Source: Clostridiales bacterium (GTDB lineage Bacteria > Bacillota > Clostridia > Oscillospirales > Oscillospiraceae). From it: a stretch of DNA of 62,748 nt. Position 1 is the stretch's first letter. The number at the start of each line of letters is the position of its first letter. The notes below the pieces were generated by a model, which was not told the DNA's origin, ran no database searches, and saw only the letters and a program-made list of their open reading frames with translations. Of the stretch, positions 1 through 8,474 are shown piece by piece. The position numbers and the translations under genes were made by a program. The stretch covers positions 1 to 62,748 of the forward strand of contig JALFUW010000090.1 in NCBI GenBank assembly GCA_022786995.1, given 5' to 3'.

Positions 1-1
1 C

Positions 2-1717
2 GCCCTGTGCGCCCAGGACGGAAACCAGATCGGCTCCTTTCCCATGGCTTACGAACAAACCGTGGGTCCCTACGAATACTGGACCGGCTCCTTTACCCTT
101 TCGGAGCGGGGCCTTTACTTCTATTTCTTCCGGATCACGGACCCCCACGGCACCTTCCGGCTCCTGAAGGAAGGGGACGACACCAACATGGAAGCGGGGG
201 ACCTGTGGCAGGTGAGCGTCATTCCCGAGGACTTCTATACCCCCCAGTGGGCCAGGGGCGCCGTAATCTACCAGGTGTTTCCGGACCGGTTCCGCAAAAG
301 CGGAGAGGTGGATCTGTGGGGAAAGCTGCGGCCCTATACTGTCCACGATGACTGGTACGAGGAGGTCCACTGGCAGCCGGACAGTCAGGGCCGGGTGCTG
401 AACAACGACTTCTACGGCGGCAATTTCAAGGGCATCACCGAGAAAATGGACTATATCGCCTCCCTGGGCGCCACCATTCTCTACCTGAATCCCATCAGCA
501 AAAGCTTTTCCTCCCACCGGTACGATACCGGCGACTACAAGACCCCGGACCCCATGCTGGGTACGGAAAGCGACTTCCAGGCCATGTGCCGGGCTGCCCA
601 CAGCCACGGCATCCGGGTAATCCTGGACGGTGTTTACTCCCACACCGGCTCCGACAGCCTGTACTTCGACCGGGAGAAAACCTTCGGCGGCAACGGCGCC
701 TACAACCGGCAGGACAGCCCCTACTACAGCTGGTACACCTTCTACAACTGGCCCAACTCCTACAATTCCTGGTGGGGCTTTGATACCCTGCCCACCGTCA
801 ACAAAATGGATGAATCCTTCCTGGACTACATCATCCGGGATGAGGACAGCGTGGTGGCCCACTGGCTGAAGCTGGGGGCCGACGGCTTCCGGCTGGATGT
901 GGCCGACGAGCTGCCGGATGCCTTTATCTCCCTGCTGCGCAAACGCATCCGGGAGGTGAAGCCCGACGCCCTGCTCATGGGCGAGGTGTGGGAGGATGCC
1001 TCCAACAAGGTGGCCTATGATGTGCGCCGCCGGTACTTTGTGGACGGGGAGCTGGACAGCGTGATGAACTACCCCTTCCGCACGGCCATCCTCAACTTCA
1101 TGCGGGGCCGGGACAGCGGCAAGGGGCTCAAGGACGCGGTGATGACCATTGTGGAAAACTACCCCCCGCAGGTGGTGGCCTGCAATATGAACCTGCTGAG
1201 CACCCACGATACCCCCCGGATTCTCACCGCCCTGGTGGATGATTTTGACGGCAGCCGGGAGGAAAAGGCCGCCCGCCGCCTGACCAAAAATCAGCGGGAG
1301 GTGGCCCGGGACCGGCTGCAAATGGCGGCCTTCCTCCAGTACACCCTGCCGGGAAGCCCAAGCCTCTACTACGGCGACGAGGCGCTGATGGAGGGCTACA
1401 AGGATCCCTTCAACCGCCGGACCTACCCATGGGGCAGGGAGGACCAGGAGATTCTCTCCTTCTTCCGCCACCTGGGACGGCTCAGGAAGGAGCGGGAAGA
1501 GCTGCGGCTGGGCGACATCCGCTTCTTCGCCGCGGGTGACAAGCACATTGGCTTTACCCGGAGCTTTGAGGGAAAGACGTGCAAAGTTTATGTAAACCGC
1601 AGCGGCGACCCCTGGGAAGTGGAAACCGGCCATGTGCTCATGGGCAAGCTCATGGACACGGTGGCCTACGACCGGCTGGTGCTGGCCCCCAGAGGCTTCT
1701 GCATTGTGGAGGAATGA
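2..1717 (+). CDS. GH13 alpha-amylase-family glycosidase, 5' end missing
   Basis: Cleaves or transfers alpha-1,4/1,6-linked glucans or maltodextrins; resembles the neopullulanase and cyclomaltodextrinase group. The reading frame is open to the left edge, so the first in-window ATG at 44 is not the start and the N-terminal beta-sandwich is cut. Seen are the usual GH13 regions: DGVYSHTG near 636, GFRLDVADE near 880 with the nucleophile Asp, GEVWED near 980 with the acid/base Glu, and LLSTHDTPR near 1195 with the transition-state Asp. The C-terminal beta domain is present and the frame ends normally. Exact substrate cannot be told. No signal peptide can be judged because the start is missing. The next small gene begins two bases after the stop, so the two are probably co-transcribed. 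Confidence 0.93.
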   Translation, partial: ALCAQDGNQIGSFPMAYEQTVGPYEYWTGSFTLSERGLYFYFFRITDPHGTFRLLKEGDDTNMEAGDLWQVSVIPEDFYTPQWARGAVIYQVFPDRFRKSGEVDLWGKLRPYTVHDDWYEEVHWQPDSQGRVLNNDFYGGNFKGITEKMDYIASLGATILYLNPISKSFSSHRYDTGDYKTPDPMLGTESDFQAMCRAAHSHGIRVILDGVYSHTGSDSLYFDREKTFGGNGAYNRQDSPYYSWYTFYNWPNSYNSWWGFDTLPTVNKMDESFLDYIIRDEDSVVAHWLKLGADGFRLDVADELPDAFISLLRKRIREVKPDALLMGEVWEDASNKVAYDVRRRYFVDGELDSVMNYPFRTAILNFMRGRDSGKGLKDAVMTIVENYPPQVVACNMNLLSTHDTPRILTALVDDFDGSREEKAARRLTKNQREVARDRLQMAAFLQYTLPGSPSLYYGDEALMEGYKDPFNRRTYPWGREDQEILSFFRHLGRLRKEREELRLGDIRFFAAGDKHIGFTRSFEGKTCKVYVNRSGDPWEVETGHVLMGKLMDTVAYDRLVLAPRGFCIVEE

Positions 1718-1718
1718 G

Positions 1719-1889
1719 ATGGAATATTTTCTCTCCGGCTACTGCCGGAACATCGATGCCAGCCGCCGGGTGCTGCTGGAAACGGATGAAGCGGGGTTTG
1801 AAGCCGACTGCAATTACGGCTGCTGCCCCTACGAAAGCGAGTGCATGATCGCCGCCGCCATCCGGGAAAAACTGGAAGAAAACACATAA
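1719..1889 (+). CDS. small conserved-looking Cys-rich protein, function unknown
   Basis: A 56-residue protein starting MEYFLSGYCRNID. It has five cysteines: one near residue 9, then CNYGCC and ESEC between about residues 38 and 48. The cluster looks able to bind a metal or Fe-S centre, but I know of no defined family for it. Its ATG overlaps the end of the glycosidase gene almost exactly (two bases apart) and a GGAGG lies just upstream inside that gene, supporting translational coupling. A hairpin follows directly. It could be a small metal-binding accessory protein; no function is claimed. Confidence 0.6.
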   Translation: MEYFLSGYCRNIDASRRVLLETDEAGFEADCNYGCCPYESECMIAAAIREKLEENT

Positions 1890-1894
1890 TTTTT

Positions 1895-1919
1895 CCCCCG
1901 GCCTAGCCAAGGCCGGGGG
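1895..1919 (+). terminator. intrinsic terminator-like hairpin after the GH13 pair
   Basis: A 9-bp stem CCCCCGGCC/GGCCGGGGG with a 7-base loop. The following T tract is weak (TTCTGCT). It sits between convergent genes, five bases before the pdaA stop codon. Confidence 0.6.
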
Positions 1920-1924
1920 TTCTG

Positions 1925-2698
1925 CTATACAAACAGCTCCTCAAGGGTGCCGAACCGGTAGCCCAGGTTTTCCCACTGGGTCAGAAGATCGTCCAGAATC
2001 TCCGCGTTGGTTTTGGAGGTGGAGTGCAGCAGCACCACGGCTCCATTGTGGGTGCGGGGCAGGAGCTTCTGGAAGGCTTCCTCCTTGCTCGGCTGGGAAT
2101 CGTTCCTCCAGTCCACATAGGCAAGACTCCAGAAGACGGTCTTATAACCCAGTTCCTGCGCCATTTTTAAGTTCTCCTCACTGTAGATCCCCTGGGGCGG
2201 GCGGTAGAATTTTGGCATGTCCGCGCCCACGGTATCCCGGTAGAGCGTCTCCAAATCGGTCAGCTCCTTGGAAAAGGATGCCTTGTCGCTGAGCTTGCTC
2301 ATGTCATAGTGGTGCATGGTGTGGTTGCCTACGGTGTGGCCCTCCGCCACCATCCGCTTTACCAGATCGGGATTTTTCTCGATGTAATTTCCCACCAGAA
2401 AAAAGGCGGCGGGCACCTGGTTAGCCTTTAGCACATCCAGAATCTGGGCGGTGCAGCCGTTTTCATAGCCCGCGTCAAAGGTCAGATACAGAACCTTTTC
2501 CTCGGTGTTTCCGATGTACGCCGCGTTATATCGGGCCAGTTGATCCCGTCCGGCATTGCCGATGGGCGGCAGCCCCTCCTGCCGGAAGCTTAAGCCCCAG
2601 GAGCCGGTCTCTATCGCGCTGGCGGCAAATACGCTGATGCTCACCGTCACCGCCGCGGCCAGCGCCAGCAGCAGGATAATCAAATCCCGTTTCCGCAT
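1925..2698 (-). CDS. pdaA: PdaA-type polysaccharide deacetylase (spore cortex)
   Basis: A 257-residue polysaccharide deacetylase. PdaA removes the acetyl group from muramic acid so that muramic delta-lactam can form in spore cortex. The start MRKRDLI was chosen because AGAGGGGGA lies eight bases upstream; the frame extends further but without a better site. The N-terminus has a hydrophobic segment (about residues 5-24) for export or anchoring. The NodB domain shows LTFDAGYENG, GNHTMHH, RPPQGIYSEE, FWSLAYVDW and LLHST, which match PdaA rather than general chitin deacetylases. Divergent from thiN. Its presence suggests a sporulating lineage. A sporulation promoter was not convincingly found. 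Confidence 0.88.
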   Translation of the reverse strand: MRKRDLIILLLALAAAVTVSISVFAASAIETGSWGLSFRQEGLPPIGNAGRDQLARYNAAYIGNTEEKVLYLTFDAGYENGCTAQILDVLKANQVPAAFFLVGNYIEKNPDLVKRMVAEGHTVGNHTMHHYDMSKLSDKASFSKELTDLETLYRDTVGADMPKFYRPPQGIYSEENLKMAQELGYKTVFWSLAYVDWRNDSQPSKEEAFQKLLPRTHNGAVVLLHSTSKTNAEILDDLLTQWENLGYRFGTLEELFV

Positions 2699-2834
2699 AC
2701 CATTCCCCCTCTGCCACAGGCTATGCCCGTCCAACCGAAATATTCCGGCTTCCCCTTTGGAGCTGGGTGTGATAAAATAAAAACGTGACGTTCCCAGGGT
2801 CACTGACCTCCCGTTTGCTGGCGGCAGAGCCGAC

Positions 2835-2855
2835 GGGCGGGTCGATGACCCGCCC
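2835..2855. repeat. palindromic repeat, GGGNGGGTCAATGACCCNCCC family
   Basis: GGGCGGGTCGATGACCCGCCC, a near-perfect dyad in the gap between pdaA and thiN. Relatives occur near 22117, 23952, 24137 and 32230. Confidence 0.75.
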
Positions 2856-2881
2856 CTACAGTGAGGCAGGAGGATAACTGG

Positions 2882-3511
2882 ATGAAAGAATGTGTGATTT
2901 TCTGCGCGGCGGAATGCGACGGGCTGGCCCGACCTATTGGGCAGGACGCTTTTGTAATCGCCGCCGACGGCGGCCTGCGGCATACGCAAAGCTTAAATAT
3001 TACCCCAAACGCGGTGCTGGGGGATTTTGACTCCCTGGGCTTTTGCCCCGAGGGGGCCAACGTGTTCCCGGTGGAGAAGGACGACACCGACGCCATGCTG
3101 GCGGTGCGGCTGGGCCTTCGGCGGGGCTGTGACGAATTTCTGCTCTATGGCAGTCTGGACGGCCCCCGCCTGGATCACACCGTGGCGAATTTTCAGACTC
3201 TGCAATATCTGGCGGATCACGGTGCGGTTGGGTATCTGATTGGAAATACCACCATGGTAACCGTGGTAAAAAATGGAAAAATCACTTTCCCGGCGGGGTG
3301 CTCCGGCACGATTTCCGTATTCTGCATGGGGCCGGATGCCGTGGGCGTCACGGAAACAGGCCTGTTTTATGGCATAGAAGACGGAGTTTTCACCAGCGGC
3401 TTCCCACTGGGGGTCAGCAACCACTTTACTGGGGAAAAAGCGGAGATTTCCGTGAAAAACGGCAGCCTGCTGGTGCTGTGGGAGAAACAGAACGGCTTTC
3501 CCGGCAGGTAA
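2882..3511 (+). CDS. thiN: thiamine pyrophosphokinase
   Basis: Transfers pyrophosphate from ATP to thiamine, making the cofactor TPP in the cytoplasm. 209 residues, the usual length. The start is the ATG eight bases after a clear AGGAGG at 2868-2873. The catalytic aspartates are visible in ADGG, GDFDSLG and EKDDTDAML, and the C-terminal beta domain that binds thiamine follows with SLDGPRLDHTVANF. It is followed 11 bases later by a MocR-type regulator gene on the same strand. No TPP riboswitch was recognised upstream. Confidence 0.93.
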   Translation: MKECVIFCAAECDGLARPIGQDAFVIAADGGLRHTQSLNITPNAVLGDFDSLGFCPEGANVFPVEKDDTDAMLAVRLGLRRGCDEFLLYGSLDGPRLDHTVANFQTLQYLADHGAVGYLIGNTTMVTVVKNGKITFPAGCSGTISVFCMGPDAVGVTETGLFYGIEDGVFTSGFPLGVSNHFTGEKAEISVKNGSLLVLWEKQNGFPGR

Positions 3512-3522
3512 CGGGGGATGTT

Positions 3523-4887
3523 ATGGTAACCTACGAACTGAAAAAGGCCCCCGGTGTGCCTCTTTACGAGGCCCTTTACCGCTGCATTCGGGGGGATATC
3601 CTCTCCGGCAAGCTGAAGCCGGGAGAGAAGCTGCCCTCCAAGCGGGCGCTGGCTCAGAATCTGGAGGTCAGCAAGATCACCGTGGAGACGGCCTACAACC
3701 AGCTTTTATCCGAGGGCTATCTGCGCTCCGAGGAAAAGGTGGGCTACTTTGTGGAGGCGGTGGAGCGTCCGGCGGCCCCGGAACGGGAAAGCAAAAACCT
3801 CCCCGCCGCCGAGGAACAGAAGTGGATTCTTGACCTGACCGCCAACGGCACGGAGCAGTTTCCCTTCTCCGTGTGGATGAAATTGCAGCGGGAGGTCATG
3901 CTGGACTACGGGCAGGCCCTGCTGCTGCCGCTGCCCAACCGGGGGGTAACTGAGCTGCGGCAGGCCATTGCGGATCACCTGTCGGATTTTCGGGGGATGC
4001 GGGTGGAGCCGGAAAACATCCTCATCGGCGCGGGAACGGACTTTTTGTATAACCTTCTCATGCAGCTTTTGGGCCGGGAGAAAATCTACGCCGTGGAGGA
4101 GCCGGGCTACGGCAAAATCCGCAGGATTTACGCCGCCGGCGGGGTCAGCTGTGTCAGCGCTCCCATGGATGCGCAGGGCGTGATTCCCGAGGGGCTTCAG
4201 AGCGCCGATGTCCTCCATTGTTCCCCTTCCCACCACTTTCCCACAGGACTGGTGACCCCGGTGAGCCGCCGCATGGAGCTTCTGAGTTGGGCGGGGGACA
4301 GCCGCTGGATCATCGAGGACGACTACGACTCCGAGTTTCGCTTCGATGCCCATCCCATGCCCGCCATGCAGGCGCTGGACGGCAAAGGCCGGGTGATTTA
4401 CATGAACACCTTTTCCAAGAGCATCGCCCCCTCCATTCGTATCAGCTACATGGTGCTGCCCCCCGACCTGATGCGGCAGTTTCAGAGCCGTCTGGGCTTC
4501 TACAGCTGCACCGTGCCCTCCTTCGAGCAGTACACCCTGGCTCGTTTTTTAAGCCGGGGCTATTTCGAAAAGCACATCAATCGCATGCGAAAGCTCTACA
4601 AAAACCGCCGGAATCTGGTGATCTCCTTCTTAAACCGCTGTCCCTTCGCGGATCGGCTGACGATTCTGGAGCAGGACGCGGGCCTGCATTTCCTTTTGAA
4701 GGTGGACACGGTCTTGACCGACGGGGAGCTGACAGAGCGTCTTTCCCGGGCGGGCATCCGGGTGCAGGCCCTGAGCGAATTCTACCACGACTCCGGGGAA
4801 GACCAGAAATGTCTCGTCATCAACTATTCCGGCATTCGGGAGGACGAGTTGGAACAGGCTATGGACGCGATCAAAGGAATTATGTAA
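3523..4887 (+). CDS. MocR/PdxR-type regulator (GntR helix-turn-helix plus aminotransferase domain)
   Basis: A 454-residue fusion of an N-terminal GntR winged helix-turn-helix (GEKLPSKRALAQNLEVSKIT, about residues 35-55) and a class I aminotransferase-like domain. FSKSIAPSIR near residue 303 carries the lysine that binds pyridoxal phosphate, and EDDYDSEFR marks the cofactor pocket. MocR proteins use PLP or an aminotransferase-type ligand as effector; known examples control vitamin B6 synthesis, GABA use or amino-acid metabolism. The target here cannot be assigned. The ATG at 3523 follows GGGGGA and is the start that gives the intact HTH. It lies directly after thiN. Confidence 0.88.
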   Translation: MVTYELKKAPGVPLYEALYRCIRGDILSGKLKPGEKLPSKRALAQNLEVSKITVETAYNQLLSEGYLRSEEKVGYFVEAVERPAAPERESKNLPAAEEQKWILDLTANGTEQFPFSVWMKLQREVMLDYGQALLLPLPNRGVTELRQAIADHLSDFRGMRVEPENILIGAGTDFLYNLLMQLLGREKIYAVEEPGYGKIRRIYAAGGVSCVSAPMDAQGVIPEGLQSADVLHCSPSHHFPTGLVTPVSRRMELLSWAGDSRWIIEDDYDSEFRFDAHPMPAMQALDGKGRVIYMNTFSKSIAPSIRISYMVLPPDLMRQFQSRLGFYSCTVPSFEQYTLARFLSRGYFEKHINRMRKLYKNRRNLVISFLNRCPFADRLTILEQDAGLHFLLKVDTVLTDGELTERLSRAGIRVQALSEFYHDSGEDQKCLVINYSGIREDELEQAMDAIKGIM

Positions 4888-4900
4888 ACCAAGAATGCCC

Positions 4901-4929
4901 TTGCGTTTTGGAGAAGGTAAGGGTATAAT
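4901..4929 (+). promoter_or_regulatory. sigma-A promoter
   Basis: TTGCGT at 4901-4906, a 17-base spacer, then TATAAT at 4924-4929. It reads into the repeat and the ADP-ribosylglycohydrolase-like gene. The promoter at 16630 has the same -35 and -10 hexamers. Confidence 0.7.
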
Positions 4930-4963
4930 AGAATGCAGAATTATAAATGCAGCGCAAAGCCCT

Positions 4964-5082
4964 GCCTTCCCCTCTGGGGAAGGTGCCCCAGTGCGCACAC
5001 TGGGGCGGATGAGGTGTCCTATCGTAGGTGGGGACACCCCCTCAGTCAGCTGGCGCTGACAGCTCCCCCAGAGGGGGAGCCA
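4964..5082. repeat. two-arm palindromic repeat (GCCTTCCCC family)
   Basis: Left arm: hairpin CCTTCCCC..GGGGAAGG, a second hairpin CCCCAGTG..CACTGGGG, then CGGATGAGG. Right arm, inverted: CCCCTCAGTCAGC..GCTGAC, then CTCCCCC..GGGGGAG. The same left-arm layout bounds the DUF559 cassette at 10638. The gene at 5099 starts 16 bases after it, and the ribosome binding site lies at its very edge. Confidence 0.8.
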
Positions 5083-5098
5083 AGAGGGGGGTGACACA

Positions 5099-6199
5099 AT
5101 GGCAAGCCGGCAATCGCTGTACCGGGGCTGCCTGCTGGGAATGGCAGTGGGCGACGCCATGGGCTACACAGTGGACAACAAAAGCTGGCAGGAGATCCGA
5201 GAGGACTACGGCCCCAACGGCCTTTTGGGCTACGATCTGGTGAACGGCTACGCCGACGTGACCTCCTACACCCAGCTGGCGGCCTTTACCTGCAATGGTC
5301 TGCTTTTCGGCATGACCCGGGGGCAGCTTACGGGAAAAATGGCTCCTTACATTAAATACATTGAGCTGAGCAGCCGGGAGTGGGCGGCATCCCAGCGCTC
5401 CTGGGGCCGTCCGGGCAAGTGCTACTGCTGGCTGCTGCGCCGCCCGGAGCTGTGCCGACGGCACTGCATGGACACCCGGATGCTGGACACCTTGGGACGG
5501 GAGAGCTTTTCCACGCTGGAAAGCCCCGCCAACAGCTACGCCGACCCTGCCGGACTGTCCCCCGCCATCGGCGTGGGCCTGTTCTTCCACAAGGATCGGA
5601 TGGACTGGCGGGAAATGGCCCGGCTGGGGGCGGAAGCGGTGGCTCTGACCCACGGAAGTCCCACGGCGTTCCTGTCGGGGGCCATGCTGACCCACGTCAT
5701 CAGCTTACTTTTGCGCCGCCCCGATGCGCCGTTGAAGAAAATTTTCCTCGCGGCAGCGGAAGCGGTGAAGGAGCAGTTCGGACACCAGTATTCTCAGGCC
5801 TTCGACCTGGCGACCCTGGTGCGCCATGCGGTGACCTACGCGGAAGCCCCGGATGCCCGCCCGGTGGAAATCATGGAGCGGCTCCAATGCGGGAACGCGG
5901 CTCAGGTCATGGCGGGAGCGGTGTACACCTGCCTGGTCTGTCAGGATGATTTTGACCGGGCCATGATCGTTTCGGTGAACCACTCCGGCCGCAGCGCGGC
6001 GGTGGGAGCCATTGTGGGCGCGGTGCTGGGCCTGCGGATGGGGGAGGAGGCTCTGCCGGAATTCTACATCGAGTGCTTAGAGCCTGCGGAAACCCTGCGG
6101 GAGCTGGCGGACGATCTGTACACCGGCTGCCCCATGGAGCAGGGCAATAAGCTGTTCGATCTGGATTGGGATTACAAATATAATCACGGGGGACAGTGA
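5099..6199 (+). CDS. ADP-ribosylglycohydrolase-fold protein lacking metal ligands
   Basis: A 366-residue member of the ADP-ribosylglycohydrolase (DraG/ARH) fold, recognisable from GCLLGMAVGDAMGY at the N-terminus, LTHGSP in the middle and VGAIVGAVLGL near the C-terminus. Active members bind two Mg2+ through a TDDT motif and a C-terminal GDTDT motif. Here the first reads TSYTQ and the second SGRSAAVGAI, so all four aspartates are gone. Hydrolysis of ADP-ribose by the known mechanism is therefore unlikely; a binding or scaffold role is an inference. The start ATG follows AGGGGGGTG. Flanked on both sides by palindromic repeats and followed by a strong terminator. Confidence 0.82.
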   Translation: MASRQSLYRGCLLGMAVGDAMGYTVDNKSWQEIREDYGPNGLLGYDLVNGYADVTSYTQLAAFTCNGLLFGMTRGQLTGKMAPYIKYIELSSREWAASQRSWGRPGKCYCWLLRRPELCRRHCMDTRMLDTLGRESFSTLESPANSYADPAGLSPAIGVGLFFHKDRMDWREMARLGAEAVALTHGSPTAFLSGAMLTHVISLLLRRPDAPLKKIFLAAAEAVKEQFGHQYSQAFDLATLVRHAVTYAEAPDARPVEIMERLQCGNAAQVMAGAVYTCLVCQDDFDRAMIVSVNHSGRSAAVGAIVGAVLGLRMGEEALPEFYIECLEPAETLRELADDLYTGCPMEQGNKLFDLDWDYKYNHGGQ

Positions 6200-6217
6200 G
6201 CGGCAAATGCGGTGTCT

Positions 6218-6250
6218 TCGTAGGGCTTATGTCATGACCCCGCCCTACGA
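6218..6250. repeat. palindromic repeat, TCGTAGGGC/GCCCTACGA
   Basis: Nine-base inverted arms around a 15-base loop. It belongs with the GTAGGGC-type dyads at 30065 and 39959. Confidence 0.6.
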
Positions 6251-6262
6251 TATGGTAAATCT

Positions 6263-6297
6263 AAACAGCGCCGAACCGGGATGGTTCGGCGCTGTTT
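6263..6297. terminator. bidirectional terminator
   Basis: A perfect 15-bp stem AAACAGCGCCGAACC/GGTTCGGCGCTGTTT with a 5-base loop, between the convergent genes at 5099 and 6303. T tracts occur on both strands. Confidence 0.88.
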
Positions 6298-6302
6298 CTG
6301 TA

Positions 6303-8474
6303 TTAACCGGCCTGATTTTCGAAAGCAGTGACTTCGCTGGCGGCGTCCATTTCGTAGTAGGTCAGCAAAATCTGCTCCGCCACGGGGGCCAGCCAGGCGC
6401 CGTGGGCCACCTTTTCGCCGTAGAGGGCCACGGCGATGTCGGGCTGGGTCTCGTCCTTGCGATGAGAGAAGCAGATGAACGCGCCGTGGTCGGAACCAAG
6501 GGAGGCGTGTTCGGCGGTGCCGGTCTTGGCGTAGACAATGACCTCGTCCTTCAGGGGCCACACGCCGTCGCCTTCGCCGTATAGATCCTTGGGGCCGCCG
6601 AAGTAGGAGGTGGCGGTGCCGCCCATCTGGGTGATGACCTTGCGCATACCCGTCCAGTAGCTCTCGATAGTGGTGGGAGCCATTTCCAGCTGGCCCGCGA
6701 TTTCGGGCTGGTTTTCCTTAATCAGGGTACGGTAGTCCGAGGACACCACCCGGCTCAGGAAGGTGGCTTTCATCCGGGTGCCCTTGTTGGCAAGGGTGGA
6801 GGCGTAGACGCACAGCTGCAGGGGGGTGAAGCGGTTTTCACCCTGACCGATGGCGCCCAGAACACGGTCACCTACGGCGAACTTGGCGTTGACGCCGTTG
6901 CCGTAGACTTCTTTTTTGGTATCGGGGGTGTTGATGCGCCCGGTTTTCTCCACCAGTTCGATGCCGGTAGGCACGCCCAGGCCAAGCGCCTGGCAGGTCT
7001 TCTCCATATTTTGCCAGTTGTTTCTGTCACCCAGCACGTAGAAGAAGTAGTTGCAGGAATAGCACAGGGCGTCGGTGGCGTCGATGCCGCCGGGGGAGCC
7101 ATCGAAGGCGGTGTGGACAAAGTGACCGGAGGTCCAGGCCAGGCACGTGGGAGCGAAGCCTTCGTACTTGGTGAACACGCCCTTATCCTCGATCTTTTCA
7201 CCGTATAACAGACAGTTTCTTCCCAGATCGTTACTGTAGTTTTCCATGGCGGAGATCAGGGTGCACATCTTGAAGGAGGAGCCGGGGGGATATTCCGCGC
7301 CGAAGGCCCGGTTGAAGAAGGGCTTCAGGGGATCGTTCATGATGTCGTTCCAGTCCTCGTACATGGTGGCGAGGTTAAAGGTGGGGTAGCTGGCGCAGGC
7401 GAGAATTTTGCCGGTCTGACATTCCATGACCACCACGGCGGCGCCTTGGGCGTCAAGGCCGGCGGTGTCATCAGCATTTTTACGCTGCTCGGGGTCCACA
7501 ATTTTGTGCATGACCTGATCCAGCGCCTTTTCCGCCACCTCCTGAATCTTGATGTCGATGGTGGTTTCCACGCTGTTGCCGGCGATGGGGTCTTTGGTAT
7601 AATAGGACTTGGTAGTCGCGCCGTCCTTGTTAACTTCATCGTAGCGGGTGCCGTCGATGCCGTGGAGGTATTCCTCAAAGGCCAGCTCGAAGCCGGTCTG
7701 GCCCACCTTGGCGTCCATGGAGTAGCCCTGCTTCTTGTATTCCTCCCACTGCGCGTCGTTCATACCGCCAAGGTAGCCCAGAATGTGGGCGGCGTATTTG
7801 GTGTGGTATTCCCGGACGGTGGAGGCTTCCACGTTGAGGCCGGGGGTGTTCAGCTCCAGAATGGCGGACAGCTGCTGGTCGGTGACGTCCTCCAGGAAGG
7901 TATAGGTGGGCAGGTTGGTGATACCGCGCAGGTCAAATTCGTATCGGAAGCCGATGACGGCCCGGGCATCCTCGTCCGACCATTCGTCGGGAATCTTATA
8001 GCGGGTACGCATCTTCTCCACCAGCAGCGGGGCGGTGATGTCCGAGTCCAGACCTCGATCCACCATGAACAGCTGGAAGTTGTTCTGCCAGGAGGTGTTC
8101 AGCTCGGTGAGGGTGTAGGTAAAGGGGCGGGTGGCGGACACCGGGAAGTGGTCGGAGTAGGTGATGCCCAGCTCCCGGCACTTCTGCACCAGATCGAAGA
8201 GCGCCTGGTTGCAGTTGGGGTTGGATTTGGTGACGTAGTGGTTGAACACCAGGTTGTAGGAAGCCCGGTTGCCCACTAAGACATTACCGTTGCGATCCAG
8301 AATATCGCCCCGGGACGCGCGGACGGTGGTAATGGTACTGTAGACCTGGGTATTATCGGTGTCGCCCTTGGTGTCGATGATCTGCAGCTTGAAAAGCCGG
8401 AAGGAATACAGAAGCAATATAAAGGCGAACAGGCCCAGAAACACACCCGCGCGAACGCGGCTTACTCTTTCCAT
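6303..8474 (-). CDS. mrdA: penicillin-binding protein 2, cell-elongation transpeptidase
   Basis: A class B penicillin-binding protein of 723 residues that cross-links peptidoglycan for lateral wall growth with RodA and the MreBCD scaffold. One N-terminal membrane segment (about residues 8-27) is followed by the dimerisation domain beginning RGDILDRNG. The transpeptidase domain shows YPPGSSFKM (catalytic Ser and Lys), SCN and AKTGTAEH in the right order. The 5' end overlaps mreD by 13 bases, so translation is coupled. Last gene of the U32-maf-mreC-mreD-mrdA strand, ending at a strong terminator. No minCD follows. Confidence 0.93.
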   Translation of the reverse strand: MERVSRVRAGVFLGLFAFILLLYSFRLFKLQIIDTKGDTDNTQVYSTITTVRASRGDILDRNGNVLVGNRASYNLVFNHYVTKSNPNCNQALFDLVQKCRELGITYSDHFPVSATRPFTYTLTELNTSWQNNFQLFMVDRGLDSDITAPLLVEKMRTRYKIPDEWSDEDARAVIGFRYEFDLRGITNLPTYTFLEDVTDQQLSAILELNTPGLNVEASTVREYHTKYAAHILGYLGGMNDAQWEEYKKQGYSMDAKVGQTGFELAFEEYLHGIDGTRYDEVNKDGATTKSYYTKDPIAGNSVETTIDIKIQEVAEKALDQVMHKIVDPEQRKNADDTAGLDAQGAAVVVMECQTGKILACASYPTFNLATMYEDWNDIMNDPLKPFFNRAFGAEYPPGSSFKMCTLISAMENYSNDLGRNCLLYGEKIEDKGVFTKYEGFAPTCLAWTSGHFVHTAFDGSPGGIDATDALCYSCNYFFYVLGDRNNWQNMEKTCQALGLGVPTGIELVEKTGRINTPDTKKEVYGNGVNAKFAVGDRVLGAIGQGENRFTPLQLCVYASTLANKGTRMKATFLSRVVSSDYRTLIKENQPEIAGQLEMAPTTIESYWTGMRKVITQMGGTATSYFGGPKDLYGEGDGVWPLKDEVIVYAKTGTAEHASLGSDHGAFICFSHRKDETQPDIAVALYGEKVAHGAWLAPVAEQILLTYYEMDAASEVTAFENQAG

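Noticed and set aside
2699..2830. Possible sporulation-sigma promoter (GAATA..CATAG) before pdaA
   Set aside because: The spacer is too short for the sigma-G type and the -10 matches poorly.
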